Positions 1-8,580 of a stretch of DNA of 39,038 nt are shown in pieces. This DNA comes from an uncultured beta proteobacterium (GTDB taxonomy: Bacteria > Pseudomonadota > Gammaproteobacteria > Burkholderiales > Burkholderiaceae_C): assembly GCA_903830985.1 (NCBI GenBank), contig CAIKVZ010000270.1:1-39038 (forward strand), written 5' to 3'. A program made the position numbers and the translations under genes. Position 1 is the stretch's first letter. The number at the start of each line of letters is the position of its first letter. The notes beneath the pieces are model-generated. The model did not search any database, was not told the DNA's origin, and saw only the letters and a list, made by a program, of their open reading frames with translations.

Positions 1-60
1 CTTCGTTTCCGCCAAAACTGTGTTTTTGCTGGCCTTTACCGGTCTTCAGAAGTACCCTGA

Positions 61-95
61 AAGCCCTTGCTTCCCAGTGGAGCCGGGGCTTTTTT
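61..95 (+). terminator. Possible intrinsic terminator of a gene left of the window
   Basis: The 6-bp arms AAGCCC (61-66) and GGGCTT (86-91) are followed by a short T run (90-95). The loop is long (19 nt), so the call is moderate. The gene it would serve is not in the window. Bases 1-60 have no assignable product, although short frames are open there. Confidence 0.4.
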
Positions 96-274
96 GTTAC
101 CCCTTTTACGCTCGAACGGGCAGGGTGACGTTCCGATTTTGGCTTGATGGTTGACGCCGGAACGTGGCTTGGCCCCTGCGGGCTACGGTTGCGGAATGTC
201 AATCAGCGATCAGGCCCGCGTTTTAGATTCCTTGTGCTTTCGACCCTGCCGGTCGGGACGTTCAAGGAACTGCC
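96..274. other. Leader region before the molybdenum hydroxylase genes
   Basis: No gene is supported here. An 8-bp inverted repeat, ACGTTCCG (128-135) and CGGAACGT (158-165), could form a stem or be a protein-binding site. A 5-bp hairpin (CGACC 241-245, GGTCG 251-255) lies just before the ribosome binding site AAGGA (264-268) of the next gene. I could not identify a convincing promoter. Confidence 0.35.
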
Positions 275-751
275 ATGCAAGCTTCGATTCGATTCAGACT
301 CAACGGCCAGCCTGTCGCGCTGCAGACCGACGACGGGCGCATGTTGCTCGGCGCATTGCGCAGCGAGTTGGCGCTCACCGGCACCAAGTACGGCTGCGGT
401 GAGGGGGCGTGCGGTGCCTGCACCGTGCAGGTCGACGGCCATGCCGTGCATGCCTGCACCACCTCGCTCAAGCAGGTTCAAGGCAAGGAGGTCCTGACCA
501 TCGAGGGCCTGGCGCGCGACGGAAAACTCCATCCGCTGCAACAGGCCTTCATTGAGCTCGGGGCGCTGCAATGCGGCTATTGCACTCCCGGCATGTTGCT
601 GCGGGCTGAGGCCTTGCTGCGCGAGAATCCACAGCCGTCGCGTGCCGCGATTCTGGCCCGCATGGAGCACCACCTGTGCCGCTGCGGTGCGCAGCAACGG
701 ATTGTTCAGGCCATTCAGTCGGCGGCGCGTCAAATGGGGGCCACAGCATGA
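275..751 (+). CDS. (2Fe-2S)-binding small subunit of a xanthine dehydrogenase-family molybdenum hydroxylase (IorA-like)
   Basis: This 158-residue protein has the two-domain layout of the small electron-transfer subunit of molybdenum hydroxylases. The N-terminal plant-ferredoxin-like domain carries CGEGACGAC with Cys41, Cys46, Cys49 and a fourth Cys61. The C-terminal helical domain carries CGYCTPGM (Cys100, Cys103) and HLCRCG (Cys135, Cys137). All eight cluster ligands are therefore present. It should pass electrons from the molybdenum centre of the adjacent large subunit to an external acceptor. The ATG at 275 follows AAGGA at 264-268. The stop overlaps the start of the next gene by four bases (ATGA, 748-751), so the two are translationally coupled. 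The substrate cannot be read from sequence; the arrangement is that of isoquinoline 1-oxidoreductase or aldehyde oxidoreductase relatives. Confidence 0.93.
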   Translation: MQASIRFRLNGQPVALQTDDGRMLLGALRSELALTGTKYGCGEGACGACTVQVDGHAVHACTTSLKQVQGKEVLTIEGLARDGKLHPLQQAFIELGALQCGYCTPGMLLRAEALLRENPQPSRAAILARMEHHLCRCGAQQRIVQAIQSAARQMGATA

Positions 752-2859
752 ACGCGCGCACAGGCATCAGCCGGCGCCGGCTGTTTCAACTTGTGGGCGG
801 GGGTGTCGTGATCCTCGTGGGCATGAGTCCGCGGCCCTTGCGAGCCCAGGGCGCGCAGCGTCTCTACCCGGAAGACTTCAACGCCTACCTGGTGATCGGC
901 GAGAACGGCCGCGTCACGGTCTTTTCGGGAAAGATCGAAATGGGGCAGGGCGTGTTGACCTCGCAGGCGCAGATGGTGGCCGAGGAACTGGGTGTTGCGC
1001 TTGCGTCCATTGACATGGTGCTGGGCGACACCGATGTTTGCCCCTGGGACATGGGGACCTTTGGCTCTCTCACGACGCGCATGTTCGGACCTGCGCTGCG
1101 CGCCGCATCCGCCCAGGCGCGGCTCGTGTTGCTGTCGCTGGCGGCGAAGAAACTGGGTGTCCCTGTGGCTGACTTGGTGGTACGTGAAGGTGTGGTGTTT
1201 GTAGCGGGTGCAGTCGATCGGCAGGTGAGCTATGGCGAACTGTCGCGCGGGGTGAGGATTTCCCAGGTGGTGGATGAAAAAGCCGTGCTGCGCGCTGCAG
1301 CGCAGTTCCAGGTGATGGGCCGTTCACCCGCGCGCCTGGATGCTTGGGAGAAGGTCACCGGTGCCGCCAAGTACGCCGCCGACATCCGGCTGCCGGAGAT
1401 GCTGTATGCCCGCGTCTTGCGCGCGCCCATGCATGGCGCCACGCTGACGCAGATTGACACCGCTCAGGCGGAGCAGTTGTCAGGTGTCGTCCTGGTGCGG
1501 CAGCCCGATCTGCTGGCCGTGCTGCACGCCGATCCGGAAGTGGCCGAACTGGCGCTGGGTCGCATTCAGGCGCAGTGGCTCAAGCCGCAGGCGACGCTGG
1601 ACCCTGACAGCATCTTCGAGCATCTCATGAACCAGTCCGGACCCTTGCGCGAGAGCGCTCATCAAGGCGATGTGGCTGCGGCGCGTGCGCAGGCCTCGAA
1701 GCTGTTCGAAACGAGCTATCACAAGGGCTATGTCGCGCACGCGGCGATCGAGACGCACGCGGCCCTGGCCGAGGTCAGGGACGGGCGTGCCACGGTCTGG
1801 GCCTCGACCCAGACGCCGTTTCCCACGCGGGACCGGGTGGCCCAGCGCCTGGGCCTGGAGCCTAAGAGCGTGCGCGTGGTCACTCCGTTTTTGGGTGGCG
1901 GCTTTGGTGGCAAGAGCGCTGACGGGCAGGCCATCGAAGCGGCGCGCCTGGCGCAGATCACGGGTCGGCCGGTGCAGGTGGCCTGGAGCCGTGCCGAAGA
2001 ATTTTTCCATGACACCTTCGATCCGGCAGCGGTGGTGAACATCGTCTCAGGCCTGGACCAACAGGGCAGGGTTTCACTTTGGGATTACGCCGTGTACGGC
2101 GCCGGGGAGCGCGGTGCCAGCTGCTTCTACGACATACCCAACACGCGCATCCGCTCGGCCGGGCGCCCGGCCTATGACCCGGCTGCGTCGGTCAGCGCGC
2201 ACCCGTTTGCCGTGGGCGCCTGGCGCGCGCCGGGCGCCAACATGAACGTCTTTGCGGTGGAGTCGCAAATCGACATCATGGCCGCCGCAGCCCGTGTGGA
2301 CCCGCTGGCCTTCCGGCTGCGCCACCTGAGCGACACCAGGATGGTGCGCGTGCTGCAGGCGGCGGCCGACGCGTTTGGCTGGAAGCCCATGGCGGCGCCG
2401 AGCGGACGCGGCGTCGGCATGGCTTGCAGCATCGACGCCGGAACTTATGTGGCGACCCTGGCCGAAGTGCAGGTGGACCTGAAGCTGGGAACCATCAAGG
2501 TGCTGCGTCTGATCTGCGCCCAGGACATGGGCGTGGTGGTGAACCCCGACGGCGCCAGGATGCAGATGGAAGGAGGCCTGACCATGGGGCTGGGCTACGC
2601 GCTGAGCGAAGAGCTGCAGTTTCGCGGCGGCGAGATCTTGCAGCGCAACTTCGACAGCTACGCGATACCGCGCTTCTCCTGGGTGCCGGCGATAGCCACC
2701 GTGCTCGTGAAAAACGACGAACTTGCGCCTCAGGGCGGCGGCGAACCTTCCATCACCACCACCGGTGCCGTGCTGGCCAATGCCGTGTTTGACGCCTGCG
2801 GCGCGCGCCTCATGCGTCTGCCCATGACCCCCGAGCGTGTGCGCCAGGCGCTGGCCTAA
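748..2859 (+). CDS. Tat-exported molybdopterin-binding large subunit, xanthine dehydrogenase family (IorB-like)
   Basis: This 703-residue protein is the catalytic molybdopterin-cytosine-dinucleotide-type subunit paired with the [2Fe-2S] subunit upstream. The ATG at 748 was chosen over an in-frame upstream start because it overlaps the preceding stop and places a twin-arginine signal (SRRRLF, residues 8-13, then a hydrophobic stretch to about 26) at the N-terminus. Export with the cofactor-loaded small subunit is therefore likely. Family motifs include the glycine-rich FLGGGFGGK stretch and GGGEPS near the end, whose Glu666 corresponds to the conserved catalytic glutamate. The known role of the family is hydroxylation of an N-heterocycle or oxidation of an aldehyde with water as oxygen donor. 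No FAD subunit or cytochrome c gene is adjacent, so the electron acceptor is unknown. Confidence 0.9.
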   Translation: MNARTGISRRRLFQLVGGGVVILVGMSPRPLRAQGAQRLYPEDFNAYLVIGENGRVTVFSGKIEMGQGVLTSQAQMVAEELGVALASIDMVLGDTDVCPWDMGTFGSLTTRMFGPALRAASAQARLVLLSLAAKKLGVPVADLVVREGVVFVAGAVDRQVSYGELSRGVRISQVVDEKAVLRAAAQFQVMGRSPARLDAWEKVTGAAKYAADIRLPEMLYARVLRAPMHGATLTQIDTAQAEQLSGVVLVRQPDLLAVLHADPEVAELALGRIQAQWLKPQATLDPDSIFEHLMNQSGPLRESAHQGDVAAARAQASKLFETSYHKGYVAHAAIETHAALAEVRDGRATVWASTQTPFPTRDRVAQRLGLEPKSVRVVTPFLGGGFGGKSADGQAIEAARLAQITGRPVQVAWSRAEEFFHDTFDPAAVVNIVSGLDQQGRVSLWDYAVYGAGERGASCFYDIPNTRIRSAGRPAYDPAASVSAHPFAVGAWRAPGANMNVFAVESQIDIMAAAARVDPLAFRLRHLSDTRMVRVLQAAADAFGWKPMAAPSGRGVGMACSIDAGTYVATLAEVQVDLKLGTIKVLRLICAQDMGVVVNPDGARMQMEGGLTMGLGYALSEELQFRGGEILQRNFDSYAIPRFSWVPAIATVLVKNDELAPQGGGEPSITTTGAVLANAVFDACGARLMRLPMTPERVRQALA

Positions 2860-2901
2860 CGCAAGCGTTGAAGCCGTGCCTCAGCCCGGCGGCAGTTCGC
2901 T

Positions 2902-3549
2902 TCAGGGCGCCAGCACCCGCATCTGCAACAGACGCCTGGATTCGGTGGCGGCCTCGCTGCTGACCACGCCAGGCTGCGCCACCGTACCCGAGGTGGCAAT
3001 CGTCACCCATTGGCCCAGGGGCAGGGTGACGGTGGTGGCCAACCGGTTGCGCGACTGGGTTGGCAGTTCGGTGCCGGTGCGCGGCGCCACGCTGTTGGAC
3101 TGCACCTCAATTTCCACACTCACAGGCTGCTTGGCACCGCTCCAGCGCGGCTGCACGCTGATGGACTGACCCGCATCCATCCAGACCAGTGCCTGCGCCA
3201 CCGCGCCGCCGCTGCTGCCCGCCGTGGCGCCGCCGGCGGCCAGCGAACTGCTTTGTGACGACACCGACTGCGTCCACTGCATAGGGATGGACTGCCCCAT
3301 GCTCAGGCTGGCCTTCTCGCCATTGCGCACCTGCACCTGTTGTTGCACCAGCAGCGGCTGCGGGCTTTGCGTGCTGACGCTGAAGCCGGCAAGGCCAGAC
3401 TCTTCGACCTGGCGCATTTCGACCATCAGATCCAGCTTGGGCAAGGCGGCCTGCGCCTTGGGCTGAACCTTGGTCTGGGCCAGGCTCGAAACAGCTGGCA
3501 AAAGCAGCAGCGCGGCCAGTGCCAAGAGGGTGAAACGTCGATGATGCAT
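2902..3549 (-). CDS. Secreted protein of unknown function
   Basis: I do not recognise this 215-residue protein. Residues 1-24 form a clear Sec signal peptide (positive start, LALAALLLL core, likely cut after SLA24). The mature part has no cysteine and no membrane segment. It is rich in Ser, Gln, Val and Thr with alternating polar and hydrophobic residues, which suggests a beta-rich periplasmic or surface protein. A Ser/Gly/Ala-rich linker (SSSLAAGGATAGSSGG) splits it in two. The start is supported by GGAG five bases upstream. It converges on the molybdenum hydroxylase large subunit and diverges from the TlpA-like gene across about 130 bp that must hold both promoters. No function is assigned. 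Confidence 0.8.
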   Translation of the reverse strand: MHHRRFTLLALAALLLLPAVSSLAQTKVQPKAQAALPKLDLMVEMRQVEESGLAGFSVSTQSPQPLLVQQQVQVRNGEKASLSMGQSIPMQWTQSVSSQSSSLAAGGATAGSSGGAVAQALVWMDAGQSISVQPRWSGAKQPVSVEIEVQSNSVAPRTGTELPTQSRNRLATTVTLPLGQWVTIATSGTVAQPGVVSSEAATESRRLLQMRVLAP

Positions 3550-3679
3550 GGGGGCTCCGGTGAGTTATCTGCCTGCGTCTGTGTGCCCGCTGCCGCTGGC
3601 TTCAGGAGTGCGGCCTCCACTGTAGCGTCGAACGCACTGGCCGGCCATGGCCGCGGCAAATTCGGGTACGCTCAGGTTC

Positions 3680-4201
3680 ATGAAATCCCTACTTCTTTCT
3701 GCTGTTCTGGGTCTTACCTTGGCAATGCCTGCATGGGGCGCCACGCCCGGCGAAGTGCCGGTGGGCGGCATGCTGCGTGACGCGACGATGCAGGGGCTCA
3801 ACGGCCCTTCGCGCCAGCTCTCGCAGTTTCGTGGCAAGGCGCTGATCATCAATGTCTGGGCCAGTTGGTGTGGTCCTTGCCGCTTGGAAATGGGTTCGCT
3901 GGAACGCCTCGCCTGGCGCGACGAGGCCAAGCACTTTGCCGTGATCGGCATCTCCACCGACGACTATCCGGAAGCGGCGAAGGGCTTCCTGAAAAAGACC
4001 AATGCCACTTTCAACCACTACATCGACAGCCGGCTTTTGCTTGAGAACATGCTCGGCGCGGACCACCTGCCGCTGACACTGCTGGTCGATGCGCAGGGGC
4101 GGGTGCTGAAGAAAGTCTACGGCGCGACCGAGTGGGACAGTCCACAGACACTCGCGATGATCCGCAGCGCGTTTCAAATTCCGGCCACCCAATCCAGGTG
4201 A
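3680..4201 (+). CDS. TlpA-like secreted thioredoxin-family protein
   Basis: The 173-residue protein has a signal peptide (residues 1-21, ending AWGA) followed by a thioredoxin fold. The redox motif WCGPC is at 63-67 and the cis-proline loop is LPLT (Pro131), as in TlpA/ResA periplasmic thiol-disulfide reductases. The start was set at MKSLLL because it gives a clean signal peptide; a longer in-frame start at 3647 would bury it. The stop is four bases before the next start, and the next ribosome binding site overlaps this stop, so the two are probably one operon. Its likely role is to reduce or isomerise disulfides of an exported partner. Whether the partner is the glycosidase downstream is only an inference from position. 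Confidence 0.85.
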   Translation: MKSLLLSAVLGLTLAMPAWGATPGEVPVGGMLRDATMQGLNGPSRQLSQFRGKALIINVWASWCGPCRLEMGSLERLAWRDEAKHFAVIGISTDDYPEAAKGFLKKTNATFNHYIDSRLLLENMLGADHLPLTLLVDAQGRVLKKVYGATEWDSPQTLAMIRSAFQIPATQSR

Positions 4202-4205
4202 GGGC

Positions 4206-6620
4206 ATGAGAATGCAGCGGCGTCCCAGTTTCGGCGCAATCTGCGCAGCACTTTTGCCTTCCCTGTTTCTGTCCAGCGCGATGGCCGCAGCCGACCCACG
4301 GCCCGACCCCGACGCCCTTTTTTCGGCCATGGGCATCCAGCTGCATGGGCCGCAAAAGCAGTTCGTGCTCGGCGACAACGTGGACGGCTACCTCGACGGC
4401 ATGACCGGCAGCTACCGCCAGCGCCCCGGCTACTGGGTGGGCAACGAGGTCCTGTGGCAGGACCACGCAGCCTACCGCGATGGCCGGCTGCTAGATCGCC
4501 GTTCACGCGCCGCGACTGAAACCGTCTACCCCTTTGGTCGCAAGGTCGCGCTGCCCGACGCGGCTGAAGACCTGGTGTTGCACGCGGGATCGCGTCGCCT
4601 GTCGGTGCGCGTTACCAGTCGCAGCGCGGGCAAACTGTCGGTTCAGCCCCTGTGGGCGTTTCGCCCCGAGGCCGCCAGTTTCTCCTGGGAGGGCGAGGTG
4701 CTGCTTGTCACACCACCGGGCAGCCCGCTGGTGCTGGCGCTGAGCGCGGACCAGGCCTTCGAGATGTTGCCTGCGCCGCCCGGCTCTGTGGCCACCGACA
4801 TGCCCTTGTTGCAGGCCAAGTCAGCTGGCCAGGCCTTCACCCTGCACCTGGCCATTGCCGCTTCGCGTGCGCAGGCCGTGGCACAGGCGCGGGCCATGGC
4901 GCAGGGCCCGGACCTCATGGCGCAAACCCGCGCCGCTTGGCACGCGCGCTTGACGCGCAGCTGGCTGCGCAGTTCGGACGACAACTACAACCGCGCGTTG
5001 CTGTGGGCCAAGGCCTCGGCCCTGTCCTTTCTGGTCGATGAATACGGCCGCGGCCTGTGGGCCGGCCTGCCCTGGTTTCGGGAGAACTGGGGCCGCGACA
5101 CCTTCATTGCCCTGCCCGGGACGCTGCTGGTGAGCGGGCAGTTCGCCGACGCCAAAGCCGTGCTGGACAACTTTGCCCGCTACCAGAACCTCAGCCCCAT
5201 GGTCGCACCGGGCCCGGCGGATGCGGCATCGGATCAGGTGAGCGCCGCGCGGCCCAGCGACTATGGGCGCATACCGAACCGGGTGCGTGGCAGCGAGGTG
5301 ATCTACAACACCGTGGACGGCACGCCCTGGATGTTGCGTGAGGCGCTCGAATATGTGCGCTACACCGGTGACACCGAGTTTGCCGCGCGCGCCCTGAAGC
5401 TGGCCGGTCCCTACATTGAAGGCGCGTTGCGCCATTCAGTCGATGCCGACGGGCTGCTGGCGCACGAGGATGCCGACACCTGGATGGACGCGCGCATCGA
5501 AGGGCGCCAGGCCTGGTCGGCGCGCGGTCGCTACGCCGTGGAGATACAGGCGCTGTGGTTCACGGCATTGTTGAGCGCAGCCGAGTTGGCCGAACAGTGT
5601 GGCGACAGCGCGCGCGCCACGCTGTGGCGCGACCATGCAGCGCGCACGCGCAGCAGTTTCCTGCGGCGCTTCTGGGACGGCCGGACCATGGCGGACCGCT
5701 TGCGCGCCGACGGCAGCCGCGACCTGCGCGTGCGACCCAATCAGCTCATGCTGCTGTCGGTGCCGCTGCAGCCCTTTGTGCCGCTGGAGGTCGAGGCCGC
5801 AGTGCTGCGCAATGCCGTCGGCGAGCTGCTGTTCCCCTACGGCATCGCCTCGCTCAGCCCGAGTGATCCGGCCTTCCATCCGCACCATGAAAACGACGCC
5901 TTGCACCACAAGGACGCGGCTTACCACAACGGCACCATCTGGGGCTGGAACGCCGGCTTCACCGTCACGGCGTTGAGCAAATTTGGGCAGCAGGACCTGG
6001 CCTATGACTTGAGCGCCAATCTGGCCGAGCAGATCCTGGGTCTGGGAACGCTGGGCAGCATGAGCGAACTGCTCGACGCCCTGCCCGACAAACAGGGCCG
6101 GCCGCACCCGAGTGGCACCTTTTCCCAGGCCTGGAGCGTGGCCGAGTTCGAGCGCAACGGCTTTCAGGACTACCTGGGCTTTCGTCCGGACCTGCCGCGC
6201 AATCGGCTGAATTTTGTTCCGGCACTGCCGGCCAAGTGGCAGCGCGTTGATGCCGTCCTGCCCTTTGGCTCGGAAGAAGATTTGACTGTCCAGGCGCAAC
6301 GCAAGGGCGCCGGCTGGCGTTGGTCGCTCACGCTGCGGGGTGCCGCCACGCGCGAACTGGTGTTCGATTTTTTGGACGCGCAGCAAGCGCGCCGGCGTGT
6401 GGCTTTCAGGCTGCAGGGCGGTCACAGCGCGGTGCTGGAGTGGAACGGCTCGGTCGCGCGCCTGCAGGGGCGCCGCTTGGCCACCACGCAGGTGATGGCC
6501 TCGCAGGCGGGGGTTATCGGCACGTTGCGTTTTGCCACACCGCCTGCGGACGAGCCGGCACGCTTTCCCGTGACGCGCGGCGTCAACGTGCTGCAGGAGC
6601 GGATCCTGCGCGGTGACTAA
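4206..6620 (+). CDS. Secreted amylo-alpha-1,6-glucosidase-like glycoside hydrolase (GH133-like)
   Basis: This 804-residue protein begins with a signal peptide (about residues 1-27, ending AMA), then a beta-rich N-terminal region and a large (alpha/alpha)6-type catalytic domain. Diagnostic stretches are PWFRENWGRDTF (about residue 290), GRIPNR, YNTVDGTPWM and YHNGTIWGWN. These match the debranching-enzyme glucosidase family, whose members release alpha-1,6-linked glucose stubs from glycogen-like polymers. Most relatives are cytoplasmic, so an exported form is notable. The ATG at 4206 is very close to its ribosome binding site (AGGTGAGG, 4196-4203); a second in-frame ATG at 4212 is better spaced and may be the true start. 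It forms a unit with the TlpA-like gene upstream. Its true substrate is not shown by the sequence. Confidence 0.85.
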   Translation: MRMQRRPSFGAICAALLPSLFLSSAMAAADPRPDPDALFSAMGIQLHGPQKQFVLGDNVDGYLDGMTGSYRQRPGYWVGNEVLWQDHAAYRDGRLLDRRSRAATETVYPFGRKVALPDAAEDLVLHAGSRRLSVRVTSRSAGKLSVQPLWAFRPEAASFSWEGEVLLVTPPGSPLVLALSADQAFEMLPAPPGSVATDMPLLQAKSAGQAFTLHLAIAASRAQAVAQARAMAQGPDLMAQTRAAWHARLTRSWLRSSDDNYNRALLWAKASALSFLVDEYGRGLWAGLPWFRENWGRDTFIALPGTLLVSGQFADAKAVLDNFARYQNLSPMVAPGPADAASDQVSAARPSDYGRIPNRVRGSEVIYNTVDGTPWMLREALEYVRYTGDTEFAARALKLAGPYIEGALRHSVDADGLLAHEDADTWMDARIEGRQAWSARGRYAVEIQALWFTALLSAAELAEQCGDSARATLWRDHAARTRSSFLRRFWDGRTMADRLRADGSRDLRVRPNQLMLLSVPLQPFVPLEVEAAVLRNAVGELLFPYGIASLSPSDPAFHPHHENDALHHKDAAYHNGTIWGWNAGFTVTALSKFGQQDLAYDLSANLAEQILGLGTLGSMSELLDALPDKQGRPHPSGTFSQAWSVAEFERNGFQDYLGFRPDLPRNRLNFVPALPAKWQRVDAVLPFGSEEDLTVQAQRKGAGWRWSLTLRGAATRELVFDFLDAQQARRRVAFRLQGGHSAVLEWNGSVARLQGRRLATTQVMASQAGVIGTLRFATPPADEPARFPVTRGVNVLQERILRGD

Positions 6621-6649
6621 GCCGAGGTTTTTGCTCGGTCCTCAACTGA

Positions 6650-7633
6650 CTAAATCTGAGCCGTGTCGAACACTGCGGCCGGGCGTTCACCTGCCAGGGC
6701 TTGCAGCAGGTTGTCGGTGGCCAGCACCGCCATGGCGTGGCGCGTCTCCACCGTGGCCGAACCGATGTGCGGCAAGGCCGTCACCTTGGGGTGGCGGCGC
6801 AGCGGCGAGTCCAGCGACAGCGGTTCGGTGGCGAACACGTCCAGACCGGCAGCGCGCAGCGTGCCATGGTCCAGCGCCTGCAGCAGCGCATCTTCCTGCA
6901 CGATGGCGCCGCGGGCACCGTTAACGAAGATCGCGCCCGGTTTCATCAGGGCAAATTCGCGCGCGCCCATGAGGCCTCGCGTCTCGCTCGACAAGGGCAG
7001 CGTCACGGCCACGATGTCGGCGCGCTGCAGCAGCAAGTCCAGGGGCCGGTGCGTTGCCTTGCCGGCCAATTCGGGCAGGTCCACTGAGGTGCGGTTGTGG
7101 TACAGCACGGGCATGCCAAAGCCCAGTGCGGCCCGGCGTGCCAGGGCCTGGCCGATGCGGCCAAAACCCAGGATGCCCAGCGTCTTGCCGTGCACGTCGT
7201 GGCCAAAAAGCTCTTCGCCGATGTTGCGCGTCCAATGGCCCTCGCGCACCAGATTGGCCAATTCCACGAGGCGGCGACTGCTCGCCATGATGAGCGCAAA
7301 AATCGTGTCGGCCGTAGTCTCGGTCAGCACACCGGGCGTGTGGCACAGCAGCACGCCGCGGCCGGCCAGCGCCGCCAGGTCGTAGTTGTCCACGCCCACT
7401 GAAATACTGGAGATGACCTGCAGGCAGGGTGCTCGCTCGAGCAGCGCCGCGTCGACCGGGTAGCTTGAACCGATCATGCCCTGGGCTGTGGCCAGCGCCA
7501 CGTTGAAGGCTTCGAGTTGTGCCGGGATGCGCGGATTCGCGACAGTGACATCGTGCGCGGCGTGCAGGCGTGCCAGTTGATCCGCGGGAAGTTCGCGAAA
7601 CACCAGCAGCTTTTGTCGTTGGCCTGTCGTCAT
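6650..7633 (-). CDS. kguD: 2-hydroxyacid dehydrogenase, probable 2-keto-6-phosphogluconate reductase (KguD-like)
   Basis: The 327-residue D-isomer-specific 2-hydroxyacid dehydrogenase has the NAD(P)-binding motif GFGRIG (156-161) and the catalytic triad Arg241 (NGARGA), Glu270 and His289 (PHIGSAT). Alone it would be called a glyoxylate/2-ketogluconate reductase. The neighbouring KguK-like kinase, KguE-like protein and PtxS-type operator make 2-keto-6-phosphogluconate reductase the best call. That enzyme gives 6-phosphogluconate for the Entner-Doudoroff pathway. The start at 7633 leaves only two bases after the kinase stop (7636), so it is the last gene of the operon. It converges on the GH133-like gene across 29 bp. 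The family is certain; the substrate is inferred. Confidence 0.85.
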   Translation of the reverse strand: MTTGQRQKLLVFRELPADQLARLHAAHDVTVANPRIPAQLEAFNVALATAQGMIGSSYPVDAALLERAPCLQVISSISVGVDNYDLAALAGRGVLLCHTPGVLTETTADTIFALIMASSRRLVELANLVREGHWTRNIGEELFGHDVHGKTLGILGFGRIGQALARRAALGFGMPVLYHNRTSVDLPELAGKATHRPLDLLLQRADIVAVTLPLSSETRGLMGAREFALMKPGAIFVNGARGAIVQEDALLQALDHGTLRAAGLDVFATEPLSLDSPLRRHPKVTALPHIGSATVETRHAMAVLATDNLLQALAGERPAAVFDTAQI

Positions 7634-7635
7634 CT

Positions 7636-8580
7636 TCACAACCCCGCCGCGTCGAGTTCGGCGCGCGTCGGCAGGCCTTCGCTGTCGCCCAGCACCTGCA
7701 CGGCGCGCGCACCGATCCAGGCGCCGCGTTGCACCGCTTGTGGCACGCTGAGTCCCTCGAGCAGGGCGCTGATCACGCCCACGGCAAAGCCATCGCCCGC
7801 GCCTACGGTGTCGATCACCTTGGCCACCGGGAAGCCAGGAACAAAGCCGCAGCCGCTCGCATGGTCGTAGTACGCACCCTTGCTGCCGAGCTTGACGACG
7901 ACGAGTTGCGCGCCGCGTTCGCGGTACCACTGCGCCACGTGTTCGGGCGTGTCTTCACCCGTGAGAAATCGGCCTTCTTCCAGACCCGGCAGCACCCAGT
8001 GCGCGCGGGTTGCGAGCTCGTTGACGGCAGCGCGCATGAGCTCGGGCGAGGCCCACAGCGTGGGCCGCAGATTCGGGTCGAAGGACACGCTGCGTCCGCC
8101 GTCGTGCATCAGCGTCATGGTCTTTTGCGCGGCTTGCAGGGTGGTTGTGGAGACGGCCGCGAACACGCCCGTGGCGTGCAGATGGCGTGCCGTCAGCAGC
8201 CAGTCTTCGTCGATGTCGGCCACGCCCATGTGGCTCGCGGCCGAGCCCTTGCGGTGGTATTCCACGGGCGGGTCGCTGCCGTCGCTGACCTGACCCTTGA
8301 ACTGGAAACCGGTTTTCTGGGTGGCGTCGCACACCACGTGCGAGCAGTCTATGCCCTCGGCCTGCATGGCGGCCAGCAGGTAGCGGCCCATGGAATCCGT
8401 GCCCAGACGGCTGGCCCAGCCCACTTTCAGCCCGAGCCGCGCCAGACCGATGGCCACGTTGGTTTCGGCGCCGGCCGTGCGCTTGTAAAACGACTGTGCC
8501 TGTTCCAGTGGCCCCGGACGATCGGCCACCAGCAGCATCATGGCTTCGCCAAAGGTGACGACGTCGAGATTCGTGTTCAT
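7636..8580 (-). CDS. kguK: PfkB-family sugar kinase, probable 2-ketogluconate kinase (KguK-like)
   Basis: The 314-residue ribokinase-fold enzyme has the N-terminal sugar-binding motif around GAETNVA (37-43), FDPNLRP (167-173) and the anion-hole/catalytic motif DTVGAGDGF (257-265, base Asp263). Annotation pipelines would usually call this 2-dehydro-3-deoxygluconokinase. In this operon, next to KguD- and KguE-like genes and under a PtxS-type operator, phosphorylation of 2-ketogluconate at C6 is more likely. Its ATG overlaps the upstream gene's stop by four bases (ATGA, 8577-8580), and there is no good ribosome binding site of its own, so translation is probably coupled. A KDG kinase role cannot be excluded from sequence. 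Confidence 0.85.
   Translation of the reverse strand: MNTNLDVVTFGEAMMLLVADRPGPLEQAQSFYKRTAGAETNVAIGLARLGLKVGWASRLGTDSMGRYLLAAMQAEGIDCSHVVCDATQKTGFQFKGQVSDGSDPPVEYHRKGSAASHMGVADIDEDWLLTARHLHATGVFAAVSTTTLQAAQKTMTLMHDGGRSVSFDPNLRPTLWASPELMRAAVNELATRAHWVLPGLEEGRFLTGEDTPEHVAQWYRERGAQLVVVKLGSKGAYYDHASGCGFVPGFPVAKVIDTVGAGDGFAVGVISALLEGLSVPQAVQRGAWIGARAVQVLGDSEGLPTRAELDAAGL

Noticed and set aside
1-60. Possible C-terminal end of a protein gene running in from the left
   Set aside because: One frame is open from base 1 to a stop at 58-60, but 19 codons without recognisable sequence cannot be told from chance.
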